A stretch of 64,000 bases of DNA from Sphingomonas sp. PP-F2F-A104-K0414 (GCF_004340945.1 NZ_SLYD01000005.1:310001-374000), one strand, 5' to 3'. Positions 25,759 to 33,531 are shown, numbered from the stretch's first letter. Numbers and translations are program-made. Notes: generated by a model from the letters alone, not told the origin.

Positions 25759-26580
25759 ATGCAGCGAGAACGTAAAGTGAACACCCTGAATCTTGTTCGG
25801 CCCGTCGCACCCGCGGCAGGCTACGTTGGCGGCAAGCGTAATCTGGCCTCGCGGCTGGTCGCGATGATCGAGCGCGTCGACCATGACGGCTATGCCGAGC
25901 CCTTTGTCGGCATGGGCGGGATCTTCCTGCGACGCCGTTCGCGACCGAAGGTCGAGGTCATCAACGACGTGTCGGGCGATGTCGTGACGTTCTTCCGCGT
26001 GCTCCAGCGCCACTACCCGTACATGATCGACATGCTGCGATTCCGCGTCGCCGCCCGCGCCGAGTTTGAACGGTTGAAGGCGACGCCACCCGAGACGTTG
26101 ACCGACCTGGAGCGCGCATGCCGCTTCCTTTACCTGCAGCGCCTGGCATTCGGTGGCAGGGTGAACGGCCGCAACTTCGGCGTCAGCACGACGACGGGCG
26201 CGCGGTTCAACGTCGCCAAACTGGAGCCGATGCTTGCGGATATCCACGAGCGTCTCGTTGGCGTGATGATCGAGCAGCTCGGCTACTGCGACTTCATCGG
26301 CCGCTATGATCGCCCCGGCATGCTGTTCTACCTCGATCCTCCCTATTGGGGTTGCGAGAAGGACTATGGACAGGACGTGTTCGGGCGGGACGACTTCGAC
26401 CGGCTCGCCGCCCAGCTCGCCGGCATCAAGGGCAAGTTCTTCTTGTCGATCAACGATACGCCCGGCGTGCGTGCGACCTTCGCCGCGTTCCACATGATCG
26501 AGGCGGACACGACGTACAGCGTCAGCGGCGGGCCGGTGAAGGCCGCAGAGCTGATTATCTCAAACTTTGATCCCCGCTGA
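25759..26580 (+). CDS. DNA adenine methylase (Dam, D12 class)
   Basis: A 273-aa N6-adenine methyltransferase. YVGGKRNLASRLVAMI opens the domain, EPFVGMGGIFLRR is the SAM-binding FxGxG motif, VINDVSGDVVTFF supplies the Asp that binds SAM, and FYLDPPYWG is the DPPY catalytic motif. A GTG at 25777 is an alternative start. A hairpin GCACCCTGC/GCAGGGTGC just upstream (about 25730-25753) separates it from the portal remnant. Phage-encoded Dam proteins of this size often protect phage DNA; the target is unknown. Confidence 0.9.
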   Translation: MQRERKVNTLNLVRPVAPAAGYVGGKRNLASRLVAMIERVDHDGYAEPFVGMGGIFLRRRSRPKVEVINDVSGDVVTFFRVLQRHYPYMIDMLRFRVAARAEFERLKATPPETLTDLERACRFLYLQRLAFGGRVNGRNFGVSTTTGARFNVAKLEPMLADIHERLVGVMIEQLGYCDFIGRYDRPGMLFYLDPPYWGCEKDYGQDVFGRDDFDRLAAQLAGIKGKFFLSINDTPGVRATFAAFHMIEADTTYSVSGGPVKAAELIISNFDPR

Positions 26581-26627
26581 CGATCGGGGCGGCGTCATGC
26601 CGCCCCGCATCTGCCGGGTAGGCGCGA

Positions 26628-26675
26628 GCTTGCGGACGGAATGACCGGAATGGGAAGGAAAGCGGACATTCGCGG
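26628..26675 (+). repeat. Island repeat, copy 3
   Basis: GGACGGAATGACCGGAATGG then GAAGGAAAGCGGACATTCGC: the core is well preserved; the first 15 bp are not. It follows the Dam stop by about 50 bp. Confidence 0.85.
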
Positions 26676-26688
26676 GATCCGATGATCG

Positions 26689-26715
26689 GGGTCCGCTATA
26701 AATAGAAGCGGACCC
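26689..26715. terminator. Hairpin downstream of the second VOC gene
   Basis: GGGTCCGCT and AGCGGACCC are perfect 9-bp arms around an AT-rich 9-nt loop. The hairpin lies 12 bp beyond the stop codon of the minus-strand VOC gene. No clear T-run follows. Confidence 0.5.
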
Positions 26716-26727
26716 GTGTCGGACAAA

Positions 26728-27126
26728 TCAGGCAGGAAAATGAATTCCGCACAATTTGTTGCCGTCGGGGTCACGAAAATAGGCCAGCTCGATGGTGCCC
26801 ATGGAGGCAGTTTCGCGCGGTCCGGGCGGAGCTTCGATCGATGTCCCGCCAGCGGCAACGGCGGTATCGTGAAGCTGCTTCACCTTTTCGGGCGAGTCGC
26901 AGGAAAAGGCGACGGTGCTGCCGTTGGCGACGCTTGCCGGTTCGTCGTTGATCGGCTGGCTGACGATAAAGTTAGTTCCGTCGCCGTTATTGTAGATCAG
27001 ACGTGTATGGCCGCTGTCGGCGATATTTCGCGTCCCTTCCCCTGCACCCAAGGTGCCGAGCACCGTGTCGTAGAAGCGCTTGGACCGTTCAATGTCATTG
27101 GATCCGACCATGGTGTGAAAAAGCAC
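26728..27126 (-). CDS. VOC family protein (glyoxalase/extradiol dioxygenase fold)
   Basis: A 132-aa single VOC domain: FHTMVGSNDIERSKRFYDTV, LIYNNGDGTNFIVSQP, VAFSCDSPEKVKQLHDTAVA and the closing AYFRDPDGNKLCGIHFP. This resembles the glyoxalase-like group found next to many bacterial stress genes. The GTG at 27126 is chosen because AGGAGA lies 6 nt before it; longer in-frame starts lack a site. It is the second VOC protein in the element and is not closely similar to the first. Confidence 0.85.
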   Translation of the reverse strand: MLFHTMVGSNDIERSKRFYDTVLGTLGAGEGTRNIADSGHTRLIYNNGDGTNFIVSQPINDEPASVANGSTVAFSCDSPEKVKQLHDTAVAAGGTSIEAPPGPRETASMGTIELAYFRDPDGNKLCGIHFPA

Positions 27127-27218
27127 AGGCACTCTCCTGAAGGCTGATCGACTTCCGATCGCTATTAGCAGTCTCACCTAGCCGGCGGGTAACCTGCAGT
27201 CACCCCGGCCCGTGGAAT

Positions 27219-27279
27219 GTCCGCTATATGGGCGGAAACGGAATGGCTGGAATGGGAAGGAAAGCGGACGGTCCGCTTC
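27219..27279 (+). repeat. Island repeat, copy 4
   Basis: GTCCGCTATATGGGCGGAAA, CGGAATGGCTGGAATGGGAA, GGAAAGCGGACGGTCCGC. The start (GTCCGC) and end (GCGGAC, GTCCGC) are complementary, so this copy could fold on itself. Confidence 0.88.
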
Positions 27280-27344
27280 TAGGTGTCGGTGAATTGAACG
27301 GGCACGGGTATACGCAAACGATCTCGCGACCTGATCGGTGGAGC

Positions 27345-28049
27345 CTAACGGCGGCCCCCAAACTTCTCACTTCCACGACGCATTGCCCTATGGGCTCTCA
27401 CACGGTCGAACAGTAGCTCGAGATCGTCGCGGCCGATGTCGAATGTCTCGCCAAGGTCAGCGAGCGCTGCGTCGAGATCTTCAGGATGAGGGATGCCCTC
27501 AACCTGCGGACCGGCGGGCATCTGCAGGCCTGATACAGGGCGATGCGGGTACGAATGGCCAGACAGATGATGAAAGACCACCCCGGCAGTGGTCAGGATT
27601 ACTGCGTTAATCCCCACTGGCATTAGCGGGAACATCCAGTCGGCTGTGGTCACCGCATGACCGCCCATCACCGCGGTCAGTGCAGCAGCCCCGCCAGGAG
27701 GGTGCAGACAGCGCAGCAGTGACATCGCCAGGATTGCACCTCCGACTGCCAGGCCACTCGCAAGCCCAGGCGATGACACCATTGATGCTATCCCAACGCC
27801 GACAATAGCCGAGATGACGTTGCCACCGATCACTGCCCAGGGTTGCGCGAGCGGACTGGCAGGAACGGTAAAGATGAGTACCGCCGAAGCGCCCATGGGG
27901 GCCACGAGCAGCACGGCGGGCCACCCGTCTCCGAATACCATCGCTGTCACAAGTGCGGTGAACGCGATGCTCAGCGCCGCGCCAATACACGCCACAAGTC
28001 GACCACCGAACGTGGCACCAGCAAGGATCGGAGCAAATAGAGCCCGCAA
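27345..28049 (-). CDS. HPP family membrane protein lacking CBS domains
   Basis: A 234-aa inner-membrane protein with about five hydrophobic helices. The family motif HPPGGAAALTAVMGG is present, with PMGASAVLIFTVPASPLAQPW before it. In many homologues a linker (here DLDAALADLGETFDIGRDDL) leads into two CBS domains; here the protein stops about 20 residues after that linker, so the regulatory half is missing. The frame starts at a TTG (28049) with AAGG 8 nt upstream; an ATG 4 nt further up is out of frame. Confidence 0.8.
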   Translation of the reverse strand: MRALFAPILAGATFGGRLVACIGAALSIAFTALVTAMVFGDGWPAVLLVAPMGASAVLIFTVPASPLAQPWAVIGGNVISAIVGVGIASMVSSPGLASGLAVGGAILAMSLLRCLHPPGGAAALTAVMGGHAVTTADWMFPLMPVGINAVILTTAGVVFHHLSGHSYPHRPVSGLQMPAGPQVEGIPHPEDLDAALADLGETFDIGRDDLELLFDRVRAHRAMRRGSEKFGGRR

Positions 28050-28100
28050 GCATTTAACCTTTCGTCGACAGGCTTCGCACTGATTTACCCAGCCTCGAAC

Positions 28101-28157
28101 GGCCGCCTATGAGCGCAAGTGGGATGGCCGTATAGGGGAGGAAAGCGGTCGGGCTGC
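28101..28157 (+). repeat. Island repeat, copy 5
   Basis: CTATGAGCGCAAGTGGGATG, GCCGTATAGGGGAGGAAAGC, GGTCGG: same order of motifs with several substitutions. It lies between the HPP and aminopeptidase genes. Confidence 0.8.
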
Positions 28158-28193
28158 TTGAGAAGACAGGCAGCGAAAGCAGACGTTCCGGTG

Positions 28194-28973
28194 TTAAGCC
28201 ACGCGCGCCGACATGGACTTCTCGTCATGCCGAAGCGTCAGAACCTCCGCCCCATCGCGCGTAACTGCGACCGTATGCTCGAATTGGGCCGACAGTTTTC
28301 GGTCGTTGGTAACGACCGTCCACACGTCGTCCTGCGTAACGACCTTCCGGGTGCCTTGGTTGACCATGGGTTCGATTGTGAACACCATGCCTTCGCGTAG
28401 CCGCACACCCGTTCCCGGATGCCCGAAGTTCATGACTTGCGGCTCCTCGTGCATCTCGCGACCGATGCCATGCCCGCAGAATTCCCGCACGACTGAGTAG
28501 CCATGCTTTTTAGCATGACGCTCGATTGCAAAGCCAATGTCGCCAATATGGGCGCCGGGTCGAACCTGGCCGATGCCCTTCCACATTGCCTCTTGGGCAA
28601 CGCGTACCAGTCGCTTCGCAGCTGGCGGTGCCTCCCCAACCAGATACGTTTTGCTCGAATCCGCGATGAAGCCGTTCTTCTCGAGCGTGATGTCGAGATT
28701 GATGATGTCGCCGCCGCGAACGATCTCGTCTTCGTTCGGCACGCCGTGGCAAACCACATGGTTGATCGAGCAGTTCAAGACGAACTTGAAGCCGTACTGC
28801 CCTTTGCTGGCCGGGCGTGCCGCGAGGTCCACGGTGATGAAGTGCTCGACCATGTCGTTGATCTGGAGCGTCGACATTCCGTCTAGGTCTTGCTCGTCGA
28901 GCATCTCGAAGACCGAGGCAAGCAGCTTGCCGGAGACGCGCATGAGCGCAAGTTCATCCGAGGTCTTGACCAT
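28194..28973 (-). CDS. map: Methionine aminopeptidase, type I (accessory copy)
   Basis: A 259-aa metalloprotease that removes initiator methionine. All five metal ligands are visible: Asp in IINLDITL, Asp in FIADSSKTY, His in CGHGIGREMHE, Glu in VFTIEPMV and Glu in SAQFEHTVAV. NHVVCHGVPNEDE is also conserved. No SH3 or zinc extension precedes the catalytic domain. It starts 1 nt after the stop of a ParD-like gene, so the two are coupled. As it lies inside a mobile element, it is probably additional to a housekeeping copy elsewhere. Confidence 0.93.
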   Translation of the reverse strand: MVKTSDELALMRVSGKLLASVFEMLDEQDLDGMSTLQINDMVEHFITVDLAARPASKGQYGFKFVLNCSINHVVCHGVPNEDEIVRGGDIINLDITLEKNGFIADSSKTYLVGEAPPAAKRLVRVAQEAMWKGIGQVRPGAHIGDIGFAIERHAKKHGYSVVREFCGHGIGREMHEEPQVMNFGHPGTGVRLREGMVFTIEPMVNQGTRKVVTQDDVWTVVTNDRKLSAQFEHTVAVTRDGAEVLTLRHDEKSMSARVA

Positions 28974-28974
28974 G

Positions 28975-29181
28975 TCAGGCAGCTTCGGCTTCGACGAGGC
29001 GAACAGGACCGTTGGCTAACTGTGATTTGACAATATCGTTGAACGACAAGGCCGGGTTCGTTTCGGCAAGCATACCGATCTTCATCCAGAACTCTGCCTG
29101 CGCATTGATGGAGCGGCACATAACAGTGCTGGCCTTGCGAGCCTCCTCGTGCAGCCTGTCGTCAATTTTCACAATGCCCAT
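28975..29181 (-). CDS. ParD-like family protein paired with Map
   Basis: A 68-aa ribbon-helix-helix-type protein: MGIVKIDDRLHEEARKASTV then MCRSINAQAEFWMKIGMLAE. This matches the ParD-like antitoxin family pattern. It is translated immediately before the methionine aminopeptidase. No ParE toxin is adjacent, so its partner, if any, may be the aminopeptidase itself or it may be an autoregulator of the pair. Confidence 0.8.
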   Translation of the reverse strand: MGIVKIDDRLHEEARKASTVMCRSINAQAEFWMKIGMLAETNPALSFNDIVKSQLANGPVRLVEAEAA

Positions 29182-29291
29182 GTCCGCCCCTTTCTCAAAG
29201 CAATACGAAACATATACGGACCGTAAGCCCTGTGGTCAATCTGACGGGATGAACGGATGACTGCTTTCGATAGTGGGAATTGCCCAGCGGG

Positions 29292-29350
29292 ATGTCCGAG
29301 TGTGGGCGTTAGCGGAATGGGCGGTTTCGGAAGGTTAGCCGTCATTCCGC
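29292..29350 (+). repeat. Island repeat, copy 6
   Basis: TGTGGGCGTTAGCGGAATGG then GCGGTTTCGGAAGGTTAGCC: a degenerate copy upstream of the ParD-like/Map operon. Confidence 0.65.
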
Positions 29351-29377
29351 GAAGCTGTCGCACTTACCGCTGAGTTA

Positions 29378-29761
29378 TCAGCATCCGGGTTCGTCTCCCC
29401 GAGCACGGCAAAACGCGTCAGACCCCGCTATGGCCTTCTCGCGATCTACAATCAGGAAGCGAAACTCGCTCTCAGCAGCATTCAAGGCACGCTCGATCTC
29501 AGCTTTGCCAGAGCCTGAGGGCGCCGCCAGTCTCGCTGCATTGCGTGAAGTCGATCTCCGGGCGGAACATCGCGCAAGTATCTCGGTCACGATCTGCTCT
29601 CGCTCCGTTCGGCCAGCAGGTAACCCGCCGCCAGTTTTCTCTGCAATCGGATCGAAGATGCAGACAAAATACGAAAAGAGCGGCTTACTTGCTGCTACCG
29701 GCAAAGCTTGTTCTGGCGCAGACTGCGCTGCCCATGCCGCGATAAACGTCGCCAGGATCAT
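29378..29761 (-). CDS. Exported hypothetical protein
   Basis: A 127-aa frame starting MILATFIAAWAAQSAPEQAL, which looks like a short signal sequence cleaved near residue 13, with GGGAGAA 4 nt before the ATG at 29761. The mature part has FSYFVCIFDPIAEK and a helical segment (KAEIERALNAAESEFRFLIV). The C-terminus has two Cys (FCRARGDEPGC). No family recognised. Confidence 0.5.
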   Translation of the reverse strand: MILATFIAAWAAQSAPEQALPVAASKPLFSYFVCIFDPIAEKTGGGLPAGRTEREQIVTEILARCSARRSTSRNAARLAAPSGSGKAEIERALNAAESEFRFLIVDREKAIAGSDAFCRARGDEPGC

Positions 29762-30081
29762 CTCGTTCTCCCACACGCGAGTACGCCGGCATCTTCATTG
29801 TCGATTCTGGTCAACATACTCTCGCCGCAGTGGCAGCCTCTTCTAACGTCCGCAATCGAGCTTATGCGGAATGGGGGGTATGGGAAATATCGCCCTGAAC
29901 GAATGGCTCGTTTTGGAAGCCCCGATTTGCAACCCGAGTTTCCGAAATTGGGCGCAAGCTGTCGTCCGCGTTCCGCGACGATACAACTCAAATGACGTCT
30001 GACGGAGACCGGGCCTACCTTTCTTGACCGATCCGACGTGAAAGCCGCCCCCGGTCTCTGGCCACCCGCCCCTCGGTGCCG

Positions 30082-30170
30082 CGACCCCAAATACCGCGCA
30101 AGAACCCCCGCCTCGCCCGCGAGCTTTTTAGGTGGCTTTGGATGCAGTTCGCAGATCTGATGCAGCCCGG
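30082..30170 (+). repeat. Duplicated non-coding segment, copy A
   Basis: GCGACCCCAAATACCGCGC, CCCCCGCCTCGCCCGC, TTTTTAGGTGGCTTTGGATG, CAG...CTGATGCAG. The same order of blocks recurs at about 33532-33617 in the same orientation. The two copies bracket the 30534-33261 gene group. Confidence 0.75.
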
Positions 30171-30270
30171 CACAACCTAACCTCTATGGGCGATTTTGGG
30201 TCCTTCAGTTGGATGCAGATTGCTGCACCTAGAGGTAAATATGTGCGGTGTGTGCGTGGTGGCTCTTCTC

Positions 30271-30318
30271 GGAGTAGCACGAATGGCCGGAATGGGGAGG
30301 AAAGCGGCCGGTTCGCTG
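30271..30318 (+). repeat. Island repeat, copy 7
   Basis: GCACGAATGGCCGGAATGGG, GAGGAAAGCGGCCGGTTCGC: the core is nearly perfect. Confidence 0.88.
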
Positions 30319-30533
30319 CGGAGCGACGACAGAGGAACACAGACATTTGCTGCCAACTGCCGTGAACGATCCGCTTTCGACCGTTCGGCGCCCGATTGAC
30401 CTATTCCGGGAACGGGCGCCTGCCGATCACTCGACGGGCGGTTACCTACTGGATTGCTGGTCGCGCTGCGTTGTGCGGAGCGCATCGGCTGGCTAGGCTG
30501 TTCTCAGGGTAATAAGGCGGGATATCTAGCGAC

Positions 30534-31121
30534 ATGGGCGAAACTTTAGCGGCGAACGACACACAGAAGATGCGGTCTGAGCGCAAAAGCCGTCGGTGGG
30601 ATCTGGCTACGGCGGCAGTATTCACATTCGCTACGGTGTCGGTAGGTGCAACCGTTACGGCGCTCTTCAGTGAAAAAAACAACATCGACATTCTCGGATC
30701 CAACCGTGTGTTAGCATCACGCGCTGAACTCGATGCCCGCCTCATTCGCATTACCGGTAACCTTCAGCAGGAAATCACCGCGGTACGTCGTGAGCAGGAT
30801 GTGATGGCGAAGCTGTCTGAGGGTGATCGGACCGTGATCCAGTTGGCGCGACTCAGCTCTAAATTGGACGTGATCTCCGCTCGTCAGGCCAAGTTGGAGG
30901 AGGCGATCCAGCGTAGCCCCGAGGAGGCGCTAACCATGCCGCTGATGAAGCGGGACATCGAGAATATTAAGGATGGCAATCAGCAGAGCATCGCGATGAT
31001 TAAGGCCAGCGTTGATCAAATCTACAACCTGACGCAGTGGCTTCTAGGTGCCCTGACCCTAGGGGTGCTCGCGCTCGTCGCGACGACATTCATGCAACGC
31101 AGGGGCGGAAACGGTGGGTGA
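30534..31121 (+). CDS. Membrane protein with two TM helices and a long periplasmic/cytoplasmic coil
   Basis: A 195-aa protein. The first TM helix is at about residues 24-44 (LATAAVFTFATVSVGATVTA) and the second at about 168-187 (WLLGALTLGVLALVATTFM). Between them is a helical, charged region (DARLIRITGNLQQEITAVRR, LSSKLDVISARQAKLEEAIQ) likely to be a coiled coil. No family recognised. It points toward the PIN-like/ImmA-IrrE pair on the other strand and ends 11 bp from it, so the three may form one cargo unit. Confidence 0.7.
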   Translation: MGETLAANDTQKMRSERKSRRWDLATAAVFTFATVSVGATVTALFSEKNNIDILGSNRVLASRAELDARLIRITGNLQQEITAVRREQDVMAKLSEGDRTVIQLARLSSKLDVISARQAKLEEAIQRSPEEALTMPLMKRDIENIKDGNQQSIAMIKASVDQIYNLTQWLLGALTLGVLALVATTFMQRRGGNGG

Positions 31122-31131
31122 ACGCACGGGC

Positions 31132-31575
31132 CTAGACCGCGTTGATGTTCGCCACTTCACCGTCCGGGATGCCGCATTTGCTGGCGATGCTTTTACAGTG
31201 CGCAAGCCCTTTGCCTGCGGACACGAGCCGACACTTCATTGAACGAGCAAGCGCCACCGCTTCGAAGTGGGCGAAGTCGGGGATGCCACCTAGCAAGGAG
31301 GTGCCGTGGGTGCCTTGAAGTTGACCTGCGGCATCATAGACCGCCATTGGCGTGTCGCGATACTTCTTGCCCTTGATTGCGACGAAATCAGGCCAAATCT
31401 CGGGATAGGCGGCGGCAAGCTCGCTCTGCACGGAACGCATGACAACCATTTCGCCGCTCTCGATGGCGTCGATCACCCTGGCTCTCGCATTTGATCGAGT
31501 AGTAAGCGCCTCCTTGATGCCATGCAGGTCTATTACCCACTTAGGCTCCGGCTTACTCTTGGGTTTCGCCGCCAT
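31132..31575 (-). CDS. PIN-like (DUF4411-type) putative toxin
   Basis: A 147-aa basic protein. WVIDLHGIKEALTTRSNARA has an Asp in the position of the first PIN-domain acid, and PDFAHFEAVALARSMKCRLV carries the second acidic/helical block; VSAGKGLAHCKSIASKCGIP takes the place of the last strand. Small PIN-like proteins encoded next to ImmA/IrrE metalloproteases are commonly DUF4411 members. The stop of the upstream metalloprotease gene lies only 3 nt before this start. Proposed role: RNase toxin controlled by its partner; inference. Confidence 0.6.
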   Translation of the reverse strand: MAAKPKSKPEPKWVIDLHGIKEALTTRSNARARVIDAIESGEMVVMRSVQSELAAAYPEIWPDFVAIKGKKYRDTPMAVYDAAGQLQGTHGTSLLGGIPDFAHFEAVALARSMKCRLVSAGKGLAHCKSIASKCGIPDGEVANINAV

Positions 31576-31578
31576 CCG

Positions 31579-32715
31579 CTAGGCGACCCCAAACAGCTGA
31601 TTTTGATATTTGGGTTTTAAGCCGCACAGGCGAAAAATGTCGATCTCGTCCAGCTGACCAGTGCGACGAGCGCGTGCGAGCAGGTTGAGAAGGGTCGATC
31701 CATACTGTGTCTGCTTGTCGCGAAGCACGTCAGAACTGCCGCCGCCAGCACCGTCGCTCAAATCGCCGGTTGGCACGGACCCGTTGTTCGCGAACTTGGC
31801 CTTCCATTTCGCGTAGTCGGAAGGGGTGAGATAGTTCAGTTCTACCATCCGAAGATAGGTCGCTTCCTGGCTGATACCTAGCTTCGCGGCAAATAGGCGA
31901 ATGAACGTGTCATCGGCTCTCGGCGTGTAGCCAAACCGATCAAGCGCCAATTCGATGATCCGCCTAGGCGCCAGGAGGCAAGCTGCGAAGCGGTTACAAA
32001 ATCTTTCGACCTTGTTCTTCAACACGGACGGGTTGGATGCACCTTCGGCTCTTAGAAGCAGGTGGCCAAACTCATGCGCGAGCGTGAACAGCTTGCGGGC
32101 CTTGCTACTACCCGTTGTATTGATGACGATGGTATGGGGCCCATTATCGGCCTGCAGATACAATCCTGCGGCTTCCCGCGTCTTGAACTGCCTATGCAGA
32201 ACGAGAACGCCCAAGCCTTCGATGAAGTCACGCAGACTGGTGTAGAGCTTATTGGCGTTTTGCCACTCCAGCTGCTGGTTATCGCTGATACCCCACGTCT
32301 TGCGCCACTTCTTCGCGAGATCGATGGCCTCTTTTTGGGAATAGGTCGTGGTGGTGAATTGCTCAACGCTGTCATCTAGTTCCACGTCCATGTCGAGCGC
32401 GGTAATAGTGCTGGATAGGCGCTCCACGAAATTGATCGCTTGGAGCGTGCCCTTCTCGAACTCACCCACGCCGGGCGTCACGGAGCGAAAATCAACGGCC
32501 GGGAAGAGGTTCAGCTGCTGGCGCGCGAACAGCGCCTGAATCGGAACCGCCAATTCTTCCGAAATGGACCTAATCTGATCCTCGTCCAGCTCACCCTTGT
32601 CCTCAAGCGTTCGGTTTAGGACGGATTTAGGCACGCCAGTGCGCTGCGAGAGGGTAGCCACATCGAGGCCTCTCGCGATAAGAGCAGACTTGAGGGCTAC
32701 AGCGGGAATTTTCAC
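31579..32715 (-). CDS. XRE-family HTH plus ImmA/IrrE metallopeptidase
   Basis: A 378-aa protein with an N-terminal helix-turn-helix (LDVATLSQRTGVPKSVLNRT, about residues 15-35) and a zinc-protease domain with LFTLAHEFGHLLLRAEG, the HExxH motif (AHEFGH), followed by NRFAACLLAPRRII, the usual third-ligand helix. This architecture matches antitoxin/anti-repressor proteases of mobile elements. The GTG at 32715 is used because the longer frame (to 32784) overlaps the divergent promoter. It is co-transcribed with the PIN-like gene. Confidence 0.88.
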   Translation of the reverse strand: MKIPAVALKSALIARGLDVATLSQRTGVPKSVLNRTLEDKGELDEDQIRSISEELAVPIQALFARQQLNLFPAVDFRSVTPGVGEFEKGTLQAINFVERLSSTITALDMDVELDDSVEQFTTTTYSQKEAIDLAKKWRKTWGISDNQQLEWQNANKLYTSLRDFIEGLGVLVLHRQFKTREAAGLYLQADNGPHTIVINTTGSSKARKLFTLAHEFGHLLLRAEGASNPSVLKNKVERFCNRFAACLLAPRRIIELALDRFGYTPRADDTFIRLFAAKLGISQEATYLRMVELNYLTPSDYAKWKAKFANNGSVPTGDLSDGAGGGSSDVLRDKQTQYGSTLLNLLARARRTGQLDEIDIFRLCGLKPKYQNQLFGVA

Positions 32716-32769
32716 TTGTGTATCGAATGGCCTTGGGAAGCGACGAAGGCGGGGCTTACCTTTGGTCAG

Positions 32770-33261
32770 ATGGCCAACGTGCAAACTGTCGGGTTAGGAT
32801 TGTATCTCGCGCTCGCAGTTATTCAAGCAGTATCAACGACCGGCGTGGCGGGTCTTACGCGTAGAGTGGCGACCCTTAGGCAGGCCGTGGTCAGTGGCAA
32901 CATGGGGCCCGTGGAGATCGGCAACGCCAAGCGACTGAGTTACGATGTAAGCGGTCTGGAGATTGGATTTCACGACCTGAACCGGCGTCTGCTGGCCGTT
33001 GTGTTCGCACTCTTCTCGACCAGTCTGGCCTACTTCGCGTATACCACTGCCTACCAAAACTTGGATGCTGGACAGGACGGCGTCTGGTTTATCTTTTTCA
33101 TCTATCTGGTGCTACCGGTGCTGATATTTATGGGGTCGAGCATCCTCATTAGCTGGCGCTGTCAGGCCGTGGCGAAGAAGGTCGGCGAGGCTGAGAAGCG
33201 GGTCACGGCGAAAACGCTGGGGCTAAAGGTTAAAGGGGTGCCTAATGATCGCCAACTTTGA
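32770..33261 (+). CDS. Hypothetical membrane protein
   Basis: A 163-aa protein with three hydrophobic helices: residues about 6-25 (TVGLGLYLALAVIQAVSTTG), 74-93 (LLAVVFALFSTSLAYFAYTT) and 105-127 (WFIFFIYLVLPVLIFMGSSI). A basic C-terminal tail follows. It is divergent from the ImmA/IrrE gene, sharing a 54-bp intergenic region. Unrecognised family; together with the 30534 gene it flanks the putative toxin pair with membrane proteins. Confidence 0.65.
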   Translation: MANVQTVGLGLYLALAVIQAVSTTGVAGLTRRVATLRQAVVSGNMGPVEIGNAKRLSYDVSGLEIGFHDLNRRLLAVVFALFSTSLAYFAYTTAYQNLDAGQDGVWFIFFIYLVLPVLIFMGSSILISWRCQAVAKKVGEAEKRVTAKTLGLKVKGVPNDRQL

Positions 33262-33365
33262 CGGTGATAGGAATGTGCTGGCGAGATACGCACGCCCCCT
33301 CCGCCGACGGTGTGGCACGTCGCTGAACGAACGTCCGCTATAGGCAGCGATCTAATGTGTCCGGA

Positions 33366-33403
33366 ACGACCGATCATGGGCGCAAGCGGAATGGCAAGTT
33401 CGC
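33366..33403 (+). repeat. Island repeat, copy 8
   Basis: CGATCATGGGCGCAAGCGGA, ATGGCAAGTTCGCAAC: preserves the first half of the element. Upstream CGAACGTCCGCTATAGGCAG matches the region before copy 2, so the full element may be about 100 bp. Confidence 0.7.
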
Positions 33404-33531
33404 AACAGCGGCCCCATAGGAACCCCGCACAGAGGCGGTCTAACGTTTGGTCAACGTCGGCACCAATGCGCTCGACCGCCCCTGCCCCCCCCCTAGGTCG
33501 CAACCGAAGCGCGTCGCCTGCCCCTGAACCT

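Larger units (their letters stand above)
29762..30533. other. 770-bp gene-free stretch
   Basis: No reading frame here looks like a real gene. It contains a very weak repeat copy near 29848-29892, the first of two related non-coding segments (30082-30170), a hairpin with arms CCTCTA(T) near 30181 and (C)TAGAGG near 30229, and repeat copy 7 at 30271-30318. The last 150 bp before the membrane-protein gene at 30534 should hold its promoter. Confidence 0.5.

Noticed and set aside
24943-26493. A 516-aa open frame on the minus strand
   Set aside because: Only its last 95 or so residues are real (gpR remnant). The rest is the complement of the portal remnant and the Dam gene, with shadow-type composition.
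27607-28053. A 148-aa ATG-started frame overlapping the HPP gene
   Set aside because: It starts at a better codon but encodes Cys/Arg/Gly-rich sequence with no helices, while the TTG-started frame carries the HPP motif.
23061-30318. Regularly repeated sequence as a CRISPR array
   Set aside because: Copies are hundreds to thousands of bases apart, diverged, and there are no spacers of constant length or cas genes. No CRISPR array was found anywhere in the window.
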